From JANQPD01 sp963715655 (lineage in GTDB: Bacteria; Bacteroidota; Bacteroidia; Flavobacteriales; Schleiferiaceae), in assembly GCA_963715655.1 (NCBI GenBank), contig OY970262.1:2418001-2482000 (forward strand): a stretch of DNA of 64,000 bases, in the 5' to 3' direction. Below, one piece after another: positions 42,239 through 50,599 of this stretch. The translations under genes and the position numbers were made by a program. Every line of letters starts with the position of its first letter. Position 1 is the stretch's first letter. The notes below the pieces were generated by a model, which was not told where the DNA came from, ran no database searches, and worked only from the letters and a program-made list of their open reading frames with translations.

Positions 42239-42733
42239 ATGAAAAAAACAATTCTTTCTTTACTATTTTTTTTATGCGCATTTACTATGGCCACTGCGCA
42301 AACGCAAGCAGAGCATAAAGCCTTTGCTCAAGAAATAATTCAATATTTATCTGATTCTACCTATCATCAGGGAGTAGAGTTTATACGCATGAATTTGCTT
42401 CAAGATTTAATGGAGGAGCAAAACTTTAGCAAAAATCAGCTGGAAGAAGAAAAAATAAAAATCACCCTTAGTTTTAAGGATGACTTCCAAAATTTTAATC
42501 GGATAATGGCTTCTTTACGTAGCGAGTATTTGCGTTATAAAGCAAATGGTGCTTCTTTTGAGTTTTATGATATTCAAACAGAACCTTTGGAAAACAGAAC
42601 AAAAATGTTTTCTAATCGTGTGCGCTTTGTTATGAAAACCGATGATTTACAAAATGTGGTGAGTTTGTATTTCAACTCTGCTTACGTACTAAATCTTTTA
42701 GTGCTCACTTCGCCTATTGAAGATAAATTTTAA
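42239..42733 (+). CDS. small secreted protein of unknown function
   Basis: 164 residues from ATG 42239, with a signal peptide MKKTILSLLFFLCAFTMATA; the frame is open further upstream but those residues precede the signal. The mature protein is helical at first (EHKAFAQEIIQYLSDSTYHQ, then GVEFIRMNLLQDLMEEQNFS) and then mixed alpha/beta (SFEFYDIQTEPLENRTKMFS, VRFVMKTDDLQNVVSLYFNS). No known domain is recognised. Its stop codon overlaps the stop of the convergent pcm gene (TTAA at 42730-42733). Confidence 0.7.
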   Translation: MKKTILSLLFFLCAFTMATAQTQAEHKAFAQEIIQYLSDSTYHQGVEFIRMNLLQDLMEEQNFSKNQLEEEKIKITLSFKDDFQNFNRIMASLRSEYLRYKANGASFEFYDIQTEPLENRTKMFSNRVRFVMKTDDLQNVVSLYFNSAYVLNLLVLTSPIEDKF

Positions 42734-43371
42734 AAGCCTTTTTGCTCTAGCATAGGTACAAACCTGAAATCACCAAAAGATTCTACACTTACTTTGCCTT
42801 CCGCATCTTTTGTAAGCAGTTTCATAATTTGCTCACCATCGCCCACCGGAATTACCATACGCCCATTTGGTGCCAGTTGCTCTACTAACTTAGGCGGAAT
42901 GTGTGGTGCTCCTGCTGTTACTAAAATTCGTTCAAACGGTGCAAACGTTGGTAACCCTGCAAAGCCATCACCGAATTTCATGGTAAAAGAATACCCTAAC
43001 TTCTGCATCAATAGTTTGGTAATTTTAAAGAGCTCACTCTGCCTTTCTATCGAATATAGTTTCACACCTAATTCAGCCAATACCGCTGCTTGATAACCCG
43101 ATCCGGTACCAATTTCCAACACTTTCATTTTTGGTGTAACTTCCAATAAACTAGTTTGAAAAGCCACCGTATAGGGGTGCGAAATTGTTTGCCCCGAAGC
43201 AATGGGAAACGCTTTATCTAAGTACGCATGGGCTTCAAAAGAACTGTCTAAAAACAAATGGCGCGGCACTTTACCTATGGCGCGCAAAATTTGTGGGTCG
43301 CGAATTCCTTTGCTTATTAGCAGGCGCACCAATTGTGCACGCTGTCCATTGTGTCTGGCTGTATCTCTCAT
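42730..43371 (-). CDS. pcm: protein-L-isoaspartate O-methyltransferase
   Basis: 213 residues from the preferred ATG 43371 (MRDTARHNGQRAQLVRLLIS); the longer frame adds hydrophobic residues absent from the family. Motifs are PRHLFLDSSFEAHAYLDKAF, the PIASGQTISHPYTVAFQ substrate loop, SAM-binding VLEIGTGSGYQAAVLAEL and ILVTAGAPHIPPKLVEQL, all standard for Pcm. It methylates L-isoaspartyl residues so that damaged proteins can be repaired. Length is normal. It is divergent from the Gfo/Idh/MocA gene. Confidence 0.95.
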   Translation of the reverse strand: MRDTARHNGQRAQLVRLLISKGIRDPQILRAIGKVPRHLFLDSSFEAHAYLDKAFPIASGQTISHPYTVAFQTSLLEVTPKMKVLEIGTGSGYQAAVLAELGVKLYSIERQSELFKITKLLMQKLGYSFTMKFGDGFAGLPTFAPFERILVTAGAPHIPPKLVEQLAPNGRMVIPVGDGEQIMKLLTKDAEGKVSVESFGDFRFVPMLEQKGF

Positions 43372-43460
43372 GTTTATAACGGTAAAGGTGCAGATTATAT
43401 CTACTAAGTATTTTGCCAATTTCACTTAAAAATCAACATTACATTGTGCATAGCAAACAT

Positions 43461-43491
43461 CTGCAGGAGCAAAAGCTAAAGATTATATTTG
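43461..43491 (+). promoter_or_regulatory. candidate Bacteroidetes promoter before the Gfo/Idh/MocA gene
   Basis: TATATTTG at 43484-43491 matches the -7 consensus; CTG at 43461-43463 sits 20 bases upstream, one mismatch from TTG. The transcript would start about 17 bases before the ATG at 43515. Confidence 0.4.
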
Positions 43492-43514
43492 CGCCTTTAA
43501 GGAAAAATGCAGGT

Positions 43515-44504
43515 ATGGTAAAAATAGGAGTGCTCGGAGCGGGCCATTTGGGTAAAATTCACATTAAATGTATTCAGGCTTTGGCCGATGAATTTACGCT
43601 AATTGGCTTTTATGATCCTAATGATGAAGCGGCTAATAAAGCTAGTGCTGAGTTAAATATTAAGCGATTTACAGATATTGATACACTGCTGGATGAGGTG
43701 GACGCGGTAGATATTGTAACACCAACCTTAAACCATTATGACTGCGCAGTAAAAGCGTTGCGCAAACGCAAGCATTTGTTTATTGAAAAACCCATCACCG
43801 AAAATTCTGAACAAGCTAAAGAGTTGATTAAACTTAGCGAAGAAGCTGCGGTAAAAGCACAGGTTGGCCATGTAGAACGCTTTAACCCCGCTTATTTGGG
43901 CGCACGCAATTACATCCAAAGTCCTATGTTTATTGAAACACATCGCTTGGCAGAATTTAACCCAAGGGGTACGGATGTGCCAGTGGTGCTTGATTTAATG
44001 ATACATGATATTGACATTATTTTAAGTGTGGTAAAAAGCGGTATAAAACGTATTAATGCCAGTGGTGTAGCGGTGGTAAGCGATACTCCTGATATTGCTA
44101 ACGCACGTATAGAATTTGATAACGGTTGCGTAGCCAACTTAACCGCCAGTAGAATTTCGTTAAAAAACATGCGTAAAACGCGCATTTTTCAGCGAGATGC
44201 TTATATAACACTCGATTTTTTAGCTAAAAAAAGCGAGGTGATACGCATGAAAAACGTGGTAGCTCCGGTAGAAGATCCGTATGCCATGGTGATGGATTTA
44301 GGCAGCGGAAAGCAAAAACAGGTGTATTTTGAACAACCGGAGAGCTTAGCAATCAACGCAATACAAGAAGAGTTAAAAACTTTTTGCCAAGCTATCAATA
44401 AACAGGGTGAAATTCGCGTTACTCTAGATGATGGTTACCAAGCGTTAAAGGTAGCCGAAGACATTTTAGAGAAAATCCAGTTGAATCTCAATCACATCGC
44501 CTAA
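43515..44504 (+). CDS. Gfo/Idh/MocA family oxidoreductase
   Basis: 329 residues from ATG 43515 (MVKIGVLGAGHLGKIHIKCI); the longer TTG frame from 43413 is discarded because it precedes the Rossmann strand. Features: GxGHLG dinucleotide motif, IVTPTLNHYDCAVKALR, the family EKPITEN, and VGHVERFNPAYLG followed by the C-terminal alpha/beta domain (VPVVLDLMIHDIDIILSVVK). It oxidises or reduces a sugar or sugar-nucleotide with NAD(P). The following sugar transferase suggests a polysaccharide precursor as substrate. It begins an operon with the lipoprotein, the sugar transferase and the Cys-cluster protein. Confidence 0.92.
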   Translation: MVKIGVLGAGHLGKIHIKCIQALADEFTLIGFYDPNDEAANKASAELNIKRFTDIDTLLDEVDAVDIVTPTLNHYDCAVKALRKRKHLFIEKPITENSEQAKELIKLSEEAAVKAQVGHVERFNPAYLGARNYIQSPMFIETHRLAEFNPRGTDVPVVLDLMIHDIDIILSVVKSGIKRINASGVAVVSDTPDIANARIEFDNGCVANLTASRISLKNMRKTRIFQRDAYITLDFLAKKSEVIRMKNVVAPVEDPYAMVMDLGSGKQKQVYFEQPESLAINAIQEELKTFCQAINKQGEIRVTLDDGYQALKVAEDILEKIQLNLNHIA

Positions 44505-44517
44505 GCATAGGCTTTTT

Positions 44518-45423
44518 ATGGTAAAATTGTTACGCCACCACACTTTGTGGTTTATTATTCTTATTATAAGCACTTCATTTTCATGTAGTAAGCAAGACTT
44601 GGCTGCCAAGTTACCGGCTTATCTATATATCCCTGCTTTTGAGTTACAAACCGATTATGCTGAAGAAGGCACCGCACATAGCAATTTTACTACCGCTTGG
44701 GTGTTTTACAATACCGAGCCTATTGGTGTGTTTGAACTACCGTGTACCATTCCCATTATTCCCCTAGAAGGAGCCGTAAATATTCAGGTATATCCAGGTA
44801 TTAACATGAATGGTATTGGAGCCACTCGAAGTATTTATGTGCCTTGCGAGCCGGTTGATCAAAACGTAACATTAACAGCCTTAGACACTTTTGTTTTTAA
44901 TCCGCAAACCGATAGCGTACTCACCACCCGATATATTGAAAATGCCACCGTAACCATTGTAGAAGATTTTGACGGTAGTGGTATTAATTTAGAACCCACT
45001 TCTTCTAGCGATACATCTATTGTGTTGATTGACGATATGGACAATACTTTTTCCTTTCCGGGAGAAAATAATGGTAGAAGCGGACTGTTGGCTTTAACCG
45101 AAAATACGCTTAAAGCGGAGGTAAAATCTTCAGACACTTACTCCTTGCCGCGCGGTAGAGATGTATATGTTGAAATAACCTATAAATCTAATAATAGCTT
45201 TTTAATTGGGGTTATTGCTAATGAAGTAGTTGCCGTGCCACGCTCTACCCTTTTTATTAGAAGTAGTAACAATGAATGGAAGAAAATTTATGTAAATATT
45301 ATTGGCGAAATCGGCTTGTCGCCCGGAGGAACTAACTTTAATTTGTTATTTGGTGCTTTAAAAGACCCTGGTGTTACCGAGGCTAAAATTTATTTAGACA
45401 ACATTAAATTGGTGTATAGGTAG
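44518..45423 (+). CDS. beta-rich lipoprotein in the sugar-transferase operon
   Basis: A 301-residue lipoprotein (MVKLLRHHTLWFIILIISTS with lipobox FSC near Cys23, then SKQD). The N-terminal region has LPAYLYIPAFELQTDYAEEG, a phrase in many Bacteroidetes lipoproteins of this genomic setting. A central Cys pair (PCTIPI, VPCEP) and a C-terminal jelly-roll-like domain (DVYVEITYKSNNSFLIGVI to AKIYLDNIKLVYR) suggest carbohydrate binding, but this is inference. It starts 13 bases after the oxidoreductase and ends 3 bases before the sugar transferase. Function unknown. Confidence 0.75.
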   Translation: MVKLLRHHTLWFIILIISTSFSCSKQDLAAKLPAYLYIPAFELQTDYAEEGTAHSNFTTAWVFYNTEPIGVFELPCTIPIIPLEGAVNIQVYPGINMNGIGATRSIYVPCEPVDQNVTLTALDTFVFNPQTDSVLTTRYIENATVTIVEDFDGSGINLEPTSSSDTSIVLIDDMDNTFSFPGENNGRSGLLALTENTLKAEVKSSDTYSLPRGRDVYVEITYKSNNSFLIGVIANEVVAVPRSTLFIRSSNNEWKKIYVNIIGEIGLSPGGTNFNLLFGALKDPGVTEAKIYLDNIKLVYR

Positions 45424-45426
45424 CCT

Positions 45427-46839
45427 ATGAAACACCCATTACTTCAAAAATTAAAGTATATTTTTTGGGATATATTGGCAGCCTGTGGTGCCTATTCCGT
45501 ATTATATATTTTCAGAAAATTACGCATTGAGTCGGACAAATTTGGGGAGGTAAACCTTGATTTTTCTGTCAATTATTTTTTGGGTTTGGTGCTCATCGCT
45601 GTTTTTTGGCTTAGCATTTACTCTATTACCGGTTTTTACCGAGATATTTATAGACGCAGTAGATTAAAAGAATTTATCTATACGTTCAACTCCTCTTTGC
45701 TAGGCAGTATTGTTATTCTTTTTCTTTTAATTTTAGATGATTTTGTAAGCGATTATACAGATTATTACAGCGCCTACTTTGTATATTTTTCTGCACACTT
45801 TGTACTCACCGCCTTTTTCCGAATTCTCTTAAGCACCCGCACATCCATTCGCATAAAGCGTGGCACCATAAAATTTAATACACTTATTGTGGGCAGTAAT
45901 GCTAAAGCTGCTGATTTAATTGGCGAAATAAACGATCTTAATTATTTTAACGGGACGCACTTTGTAGGTTTTGTATCTGTAAACAACAACATTAAATTTT
46001 TACTGAATAAAAACCTTACACATTTGGGTAGCTATCAAACTATGGCCGAAACAATTACTAAATATGAAGTGGAAGAAGTAATTGTAGCTGTAGAAAGTAG
46101 CGAGCATGAAAAGCTGGAAGAAATTATTAATTTATTAGAAGATTTTAACGTGCTAGTGCGCATGATACCGGATACGTATGATATAATTTCCGGTAAGGTG
46201 AAATTAGAATCTTTAAACGCCCCGCTGGTAGAAATAAGGCACGAGCTGATGCCTCCTTGGCAAAAATTTACCAAACGCGTTTTTGATGTTGTTGCTTCTT
46301 TAACGCTGCTTTTTTTAGTTTCTCCTCTTTTCATTTTTTGCATGATTATGGTATTTATGAGTTCTAAAGGACCTATATTTTATAAACAAAAAAGGCTTGG
46401 CTTACACGCAAAAGACTTCTACATGATAAAATTTAGGAGTATGGAGAAAGACGCGGAAAAAAATGGGCCACAACTAAGCAGTGAAAACGACAATAGAATT
46501 ACGCGCTGGGGCCGCATTATGCGTAAATATAGGCTTGATGAACTGCCACAATTTATAAATGTATTAATAGGCCAGATGAGTATTGTAGGGCCAAGGCCGG
46601 AGCGCGCACACTACGCAAATCTTATAAAAGCCCGTGCTCCTCATTACAAATATGTACATAAAGTAAAGCCCGGCATTACCTCTTGGGGGATGGTAAAATT
46701 TGGCTATGCCGAAAATGTGGATGAAATGGTAGAACGATTGAAATATGAAATCATTTACATTGAAAACATGACACTCTTTAATGATATTAAAGTGTTAATT
46801 TACACGGTGTTAATTGTTTTACAGGGTCGCGGAAAATGA
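45427..46839 (+). CDS. polyprenyl-phosphate glycosyl-1-phosphate transferase
   Basis: A 470-residue membrane enzyme that starts exopolysaccharide or glycan synthesis by moving a sugar-1-phosphate onto undecaprenyl phosphate. Four N-terminal helices (about 12-125), a CoA-binding-like cytoplasmic domain (FNTLIVGSNAKAADLIGEIN, GFVSVNNNIKFLL), a further helix (VFDVVASLTLLFLVSPLFIF) and the catalytic bacterial sugar transferase domain: GPIFYKQKRLGLHAKDFYMI, KFRSMEKDA, RKYRLDELPQFINVL, MSIVGPRPE. All hallmark residues are present. Overlaps the next gene by 4 bases. Confidence 0.93.
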   Translation: MKHPLLQKLKYIFWDILAACGAYSVLYIFRKLRIESDKFGEVNLDFSVNYFLGLVLIAVFWLSIYSITGFYRDIYRRSRLKEFIYTFNSSLLGSIVILFLLILDDFVSDYTDYYSAYFVYFSAHFVLTAFFRILLSTRTSIRIKRGTIKFNTLIVGSNAKAADLIGEINDLNYFNGTHFVGFVSVNNNIKFLLNKNLTHLGSYQTMAETITKYEVEEVIVAVESSEHEKLEEIINLLEDFNVLVRMIPDTYDIISGKVKLESLNAPLVEIRHELMPPWQKFTKRVFDVVASLTLLFLVSPLFIFCMIMVFMSSKGPIFYKQKRLGLHAKDFYMIKFRSMEKDAEKNGPQLSSENDNRITRWGRIMRKYRLDELPQFINVLIGQMSIVGPRPERAHYANLIKARAPHYKYVHKVKPGITSWGMVKFGYAENVDEMVERLKYEIIYIENMTLFNDIKVLIYTVLIVLQGRGK

Positions 46840-47327
46840 ATCCTGAGTATAAAATCTATTTAGATAAGGGCCTTACTGCAAAAGCTGAAAACGAGCGTTT
46901 TTTTAAGCGCTTAAAAAAGGTAAAACCAAAAACCTTAGATGCTGCATTTCACACCCTGCATGATGAAGCATTTGAATGTATTGATTGCCTGCAATGCGCA
47001 AATTGCTGCAAAACAACTGGTCCGCTTTTTACCAACACGGATATTGATAGACTGGCGAAACACCTAAAAATGCCGGCTGCTACTTTTATAGATACATACT
47101 TAAAAATAGATGAAGATCAAGATTATGTATTAAAGTCTGTGCCTTGTCCTTTTTTAGGTGCTGATAATTATTGTGGTGTATATGAAGCCCGACCAAAAGC
47201 GTGCCGAGAATATCCGCATACCGATAGAAATAAGATGCATCAAATATTAAATCTTACAAAAAAAAATATTGAAGTTTGCCCTGCGGTGGCAAAAATTACG
47301 GAAGCTTTAAAACTTAAGCTAAAGTAA
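46836..47327 (+). CDS. YkgJ-type cysteine-cluster protein
   Basis: A 163-residue soluble protein with the two-part Cys cluster of the family: CIDCLQCANCCKTTGPLF and, later, VPCPFLGADNYCGVYEARPK followed by ACREYPHTDR. The eight-Cys arrangement suggests a bound zinc or iron-sulfur site. Members occur throughout bacteria without a defined role. ATG overlaps the sugar transferase stop as ATGA. Nothing links it by motif to polysaccharide synthesis; the operon location is the only hint. Confidence 0.9.
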   Translation: MNPEYKIYLDKGLTAKAENERFFKRLKKVKPKTLDAAFHTLHDEAFECIDCLQCANCCKTTGPLFTNTDIDRLAKHLKMPAATFIDTYLKIDEDQDYVLKSVPCPFLGADNYCGVYEARPKACREYPHTDRNKMHQILNLTKKNIEVCPAVAKITEALKLKLK

Positions 47328-47417
47328 TGGCGGTGTATAAGGTTATTATTTAGTTACTTAGCCTCTTAATTATTTTAGTATTAAAAAACTAAAAAATATT
47401 CTAACATTGTACTCATT

Positions 47418-48086
47418 ATGAGATTTATAGGGTCAAAATATTTTGTTTTATTATTACTTACTTTTTTCAGTTTTTTTCAGCTTAAAGCGCAATATCAATC
47501 AAATTATGCGCTAGGACTAGGTTCCGTGCGTGGTGATATGCAATCTAGTTTTTACACGGTAATTGGCTTTGGTCCTTATGCACAGTACAGTTATTTAAGA
47601 CAAGTTAAACAATCGTCTATATGGTATGGAGGAACAGTTTCCTATCTATTTAACCAACAACGTAGATCTATTAATGGTACGGCAGAAAGTATGCGCACTT
47701 ATATAAATATGCATCACGTATTTATTGGGCCTACGGTAAAAGCATATCTTACAGGTGTAAACACATTAGATAGAAGAAGTGGAACCTTTTTACCCTTTTT
47801 AAGAGCTAGCGCGGGTGCAGATTTATTTTTCACCAACATTGTTCAAGGTTTTCCTAAGGCACCGTTTCAAGTCCAAGATGGTTTTGGTGTAAGTCCTACG
47901 GTTATGGTAGGTGCCGGATTTGAATATTCCTTTTCAAGAGAGTTAACCATAAGCGGAAGTGGTGCCATGCGTGCAGGCTTAAACGATTATTGGGATGGAG
48001 TAAAAGGAACGGGGCCGGGTGACGACCTAATTCTTAATTTAGAAATAGGTGTAGTGTATATTCTTGGGGGTAAAGAAGTTTTTTAA
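47418..48086 (+). CDS. small outer-membrane beta-barrel protein
   Basis: A 222-residue exported protein (MRFIGSKYFVLLLLTFFSFF, cleavage near LKAQ). The mature part alternates polar and aromatic residues as in an eight-strand barrel: SNYALGLGSVRGDMQSSFYT, SSIWYGGTVSYLFN, HVFIGPTVKAYL, PTVMVGAGFEYSFSRELTIS and DDLILNLEIGVVYILGG. It does not end in Phe after the last strand but in GGKEVF, close to the usual barrel end. Located 90 bases after the Cys-cluster gene; own promoter likely. Function unknown. Confidence 0.75.
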   Translation: MRFIGSKYFVLLLLTFFSFFQLKAQYQSNYALGLGSVRGDMQSSFYTVIGFGPYAQYSYLRQVKQSSIWYGGTVSYLFNQQRRSINGTAESMRTYINMHHVFIGPTVKAYLTGVNTLDRRSGTFLPFLRASAGADLFFTNIVQGFPKAPFQVQDGFGVSPTVMVGAGFEYSFSRELTISGSGAMRAGLNDYWDGVKGTGPGDDLILNLEIGVVYILGGKEVF

Positions 48087-48090
48087 TTAT

Positions 48091-49311
48091 TTACTCTGCA
48101 TAAAGCAAATATTTTCTTCGCATTAGCTGATATTCTTCTAATCCCTTTTGCCAAGTCGCAGCAATTTCATCTGCATTTAAGCCTTTTTCTACTTGCTGTT
48201 GCAACGTTTTAGTGCCCGCTAATGTGGTGAAAAAATCAGTGAAAAACTTATCCTTATTAGGCGCTAATTCGTAAGACTGTACTAACCAGTTTAAATATAA
48301 ACCCCCGTTTCCCTTCATATAATAAAGTGCAAATTGTGTAAAATCATGCCCATAGCATAGTTCGTTTTCATATTTCGGATTTTTCGCTCCTTCGTTTGAT
48401 TTTGGTGTAAAGGTTACGCTATACTCTGTAAAATAAGGCGCACCTATTTGCTCAAAAGGTTTGTTTGTTCCCCTACCCACACTTACCGAAGTACCTTCAA
48501 ATAAACACAAGGTTGGGTATAAAACTATGCTTGCTTCGGTAGGTAAATTAGGACTAGGCGCTACCGGTAAAACATACTGGGTATGATGGTTGTAACCATA
48601 AACCGGAACTACCGTGAGTTTACACGTAGCTTTAGCGGTTAACCAGCCTTCACCATTTACCATTTTGGCATACTCGCCAATGGTAAGTCCGTGCACAATA
48701 GGCACAGGATGCAAACCAACAAATGATTTATGCTCCGGCTCTAAAATTGGCCCGTCCACATAATAGCCATTTGGGTTAGGGCGATCCAGTACAATTACCG
48801 CTATTCCGGCCTCTGCGCACGCTTCCATTACATACGTTAAAGTACTTATGTACGTATAAAATCGTGCACCCACATCTTGAATATCAAAAATTACTACATC
48901 CAAACCTTGCAACTGAGCCTGCGTGGGTTTTTTATTATTACCATACAAACTCACCACCGGAAGACCGGTTTTGGCATCTTTACCATCCGCCACTTTTTCT
49001 CCGGCAGAAGCCGTACCTCTAAAACCATGCTCAGGAGCAAATACTTTTTTAAGCGCTACATTGTTTTGCAAAAGATAATCGGCCAAATGCTGATTTTTTA
49101 CCATAGAGGTTTGATTGGCCACTAAAGCCACTGATTTACCGTACAAAAGCGGCAAATATGCTCCAGGTCTTTCTGCGGCTACCACTAGGCTATCACTTAC
49201 TTTAAGCTGTGCAGATACAGTAGTACAAAAAAGTAAAACCAGCAGTGTGTAATGCCTATATTTGGGCACTTCCAAAAAGTACTGTCTTACATTGAACGTA
49301 GCGTTTTTCAT
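48091..49311 (-). CDS. NamZ-like exo-beta-N-acetylmuramidase (DUF1343)
   Basis: Around 400 residues of the DUF1343 family, now known as NamZ (GH171) exo-N-acetylmuramidases that release terminal MurNAc from peptidoglycan fragments. Signatures: VALVANQTSMVKNQHLADYL, FAPEHGFRGTASAGEKV, PVVSLYGNNKKPTQAQL, VVIFDIQDVGARFYTYISTL, ILDRPNPNGYYVDGPIL-like VLDRPNPNGYYVDGPILEP and SVGRGTNKPFEQIGAP. The ATG at 49311 gives MKNATFNVRQYFLEVPKYRH and then a hydrophobic signal; GTG 49269 would give a shorter signal peptide. Either start lies next to or within the 5' end of the divergent permease gene. Confidence 0.88.
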   Translation of the reverse strand: MKNATFNVRQYFLEVPKYRHYTLLVLLFCTTVSAQLKVSDSLVVAAERPGAYLPLLYGKSVALVANQTSMVKNQHLADYLLQNNVALKKVFAPEHGFRGTASAGEKVADGKDAKTGLPVVSLYGNNKKPTQAQLQGLDVVIFDIQDVGARFYTYISTLTYVMEACAEAGIAVIVLDRPNPNGYYVDGPILEPEHKSFVGLHPVPIVHGLTIGEYAKMVNGEGWLTAKATCKLTVVPVYGYNHHTQYVLPVAPSPNLPTEASIVLYPTLCLFEGTSVSVGRGTNKPFEQIGAPYFTEYSVTFTPKSNEGAKNPKYENELCYGHDFTQFALYYMKGNGGLYLNWLVQSYELAPNKDKFFTDFFTTLAGTKTLQQQVEKGLNADEIAATWQKGLEEYQLMRRKYLLYAE

Positions 49312-50524
49312 TGCAAATAGAATTCTAAAAAGTAATACTGCCTCGCGAAAAATTTCGCGACCGGTCATTAAAATTTCCGTTTGGGCCATAGCGTTGGGCA
49401 TTGTAATTATGATTATTGCAATGGCAACGGGCTTGGGCTTACGAAAAGAGATTAGCGACAAAGTAATTGGTTTTGGTGGACATATTCAAATACTTAATTA
49501 CCAACCCAACCCTATTTTTGAGCAACAGCCGGTTAGTATTTCAGACTCTACCCTTAAAAGTTTAAAAACCTTACCGGAAGTAGATTATATTCAAGCCTTT
49601 AGCAAAAAAGCCGGTATTCTAAAACACAACGATGTTTTTGAAGGAGTAGTGCTAAAAGGTGTGGATGTAGATTTTAATTGGCAACATTTTTCACAGTTTA
49701 TTACTCAGGGTAAGCGTTTTACCGTGCAGGATAGCGCGTATAACGACAGTATTTTAATTAGTGAGTACCTAGCAAAACTATTGCAAGTGAAATTAGGCAC
49801 AAAGCTTAGCGTATATTTTGTGCGCCAAGCCCCCAAGCCTCCCCTGCTTCGCTATTTTTATATTTCCGGATTATATAAAACCGACTTTGAGGATATTGAC
49901 AACAATTTTATTATTGGTGATTTAAAACATTTGCAGCGCATTAATAAATGGGATGCAGACGAAGTGGGTGGCTACGAAATTTTTTTGAAAGAAGGTGTGC
50001 CGATGGACGCAACCACCCGAAAGCTTCGTCTTTTATTACCCTTAGATTTTGATGCAATTTCGGCTAAAATGTTAAATGAGCAACTCTTTCAGTGGTTGGA
50101 GTTATTTGATTTAAATATTGCCATCATCCTAATTATAATTATTGCGGTGGCTGCTATAAATATGTCTATTTCTTTACTGATTTTAATTTTAGAACGCACC
50201 CAAATGATTGGCATTTTAAAGGCCTTGGGCACTACCAATTTAACGGTAAGAAAAATATTCTTATATAACGCTGCCTATTTAATTTTAAAAGGTTTGTTTT
50301 ATGGAAACCTTATAGGCATTAGCTTGTGCCTTATTCAAAAATATTTAAAACCCATAAAATTAGATCCAAGTACCTATTACGTAAGTTCCGTAGCCATTGA
50401 TTTGAATATACCCTTACTCTTACTTTTAAACTTAGGTACGATGCTCATTTGTATTTTATGTTTAATCATTCCAAGCTTTCTAATAACACGCATTTCGCCT
50501 GTAAAAGCAATTCGGTTTGACTAG
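49292..50524 (+). CDS. FtsX-family ABC transporter permease (LolC/E-like)
   Basis: 410 residues from TTG 49292, which reproduces the family N-terminus (M-NVAFFIANRILKSNTASRK); the track-longest start at 49262 adds ten unconserved residues. Four helices: one N-terminal (IKISVWAIALGIVIMIIAMA), three C-terminal (LNIAIILIIIIAVAAINMSI and two more), with a ~230-residue extracytoplasmic domain that begins KEISDKVIGFGGHIQI. ILILERTQMIGILKALG is the ATPase coupling loop, and it ends PVKAIRFD. Bacteroidetes members of this type probably handle lipoproteins with a LolD-like ATPase encoded elsewhere; none is adjacent. Confidence 0.85.
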   Translation: MNVAFFIANRILKSNTASRKISRPVIKISVWAIALGIVIMIIAMATGLGLRKEISDKVIGFGGHIQILNYQPNPIFEQQPVSISDSTLKSLKTLPEVDYIQAFSKKAGILKHNDVFEGVVLKGVDVDFNWQHFSQFITQGKRFTVQDSAYNDSILISEYLAKLLQVKLGTKLSVYFVRQAPKPPLLRYFYISGLYKTDFEDIDNNFIIGDLKHLQRINKWDADEVGGYEIFLKEGVPMDATTRKLRLLLPLDFDAISAKMLNEQLFQWLELFDLNIAIILIIIIAVAAINMSISLLILILERTQMIGILKALGTTNLTVRKIFLYNAAYLILKGLFYGNLIGISLCLIQKYLKPIKLDPSTYYVSSVAIDLNIPLLLLLNLGTMLICILCLIIPSFLITRISPVKAIRFD

Positions 50525-50599
50525 TTTTGCACCTTCAAATTTTATGTTAAAAAACGTTTACTATTTTAATAATAGTAAGCCTTCAAAATATTTTGCTTT

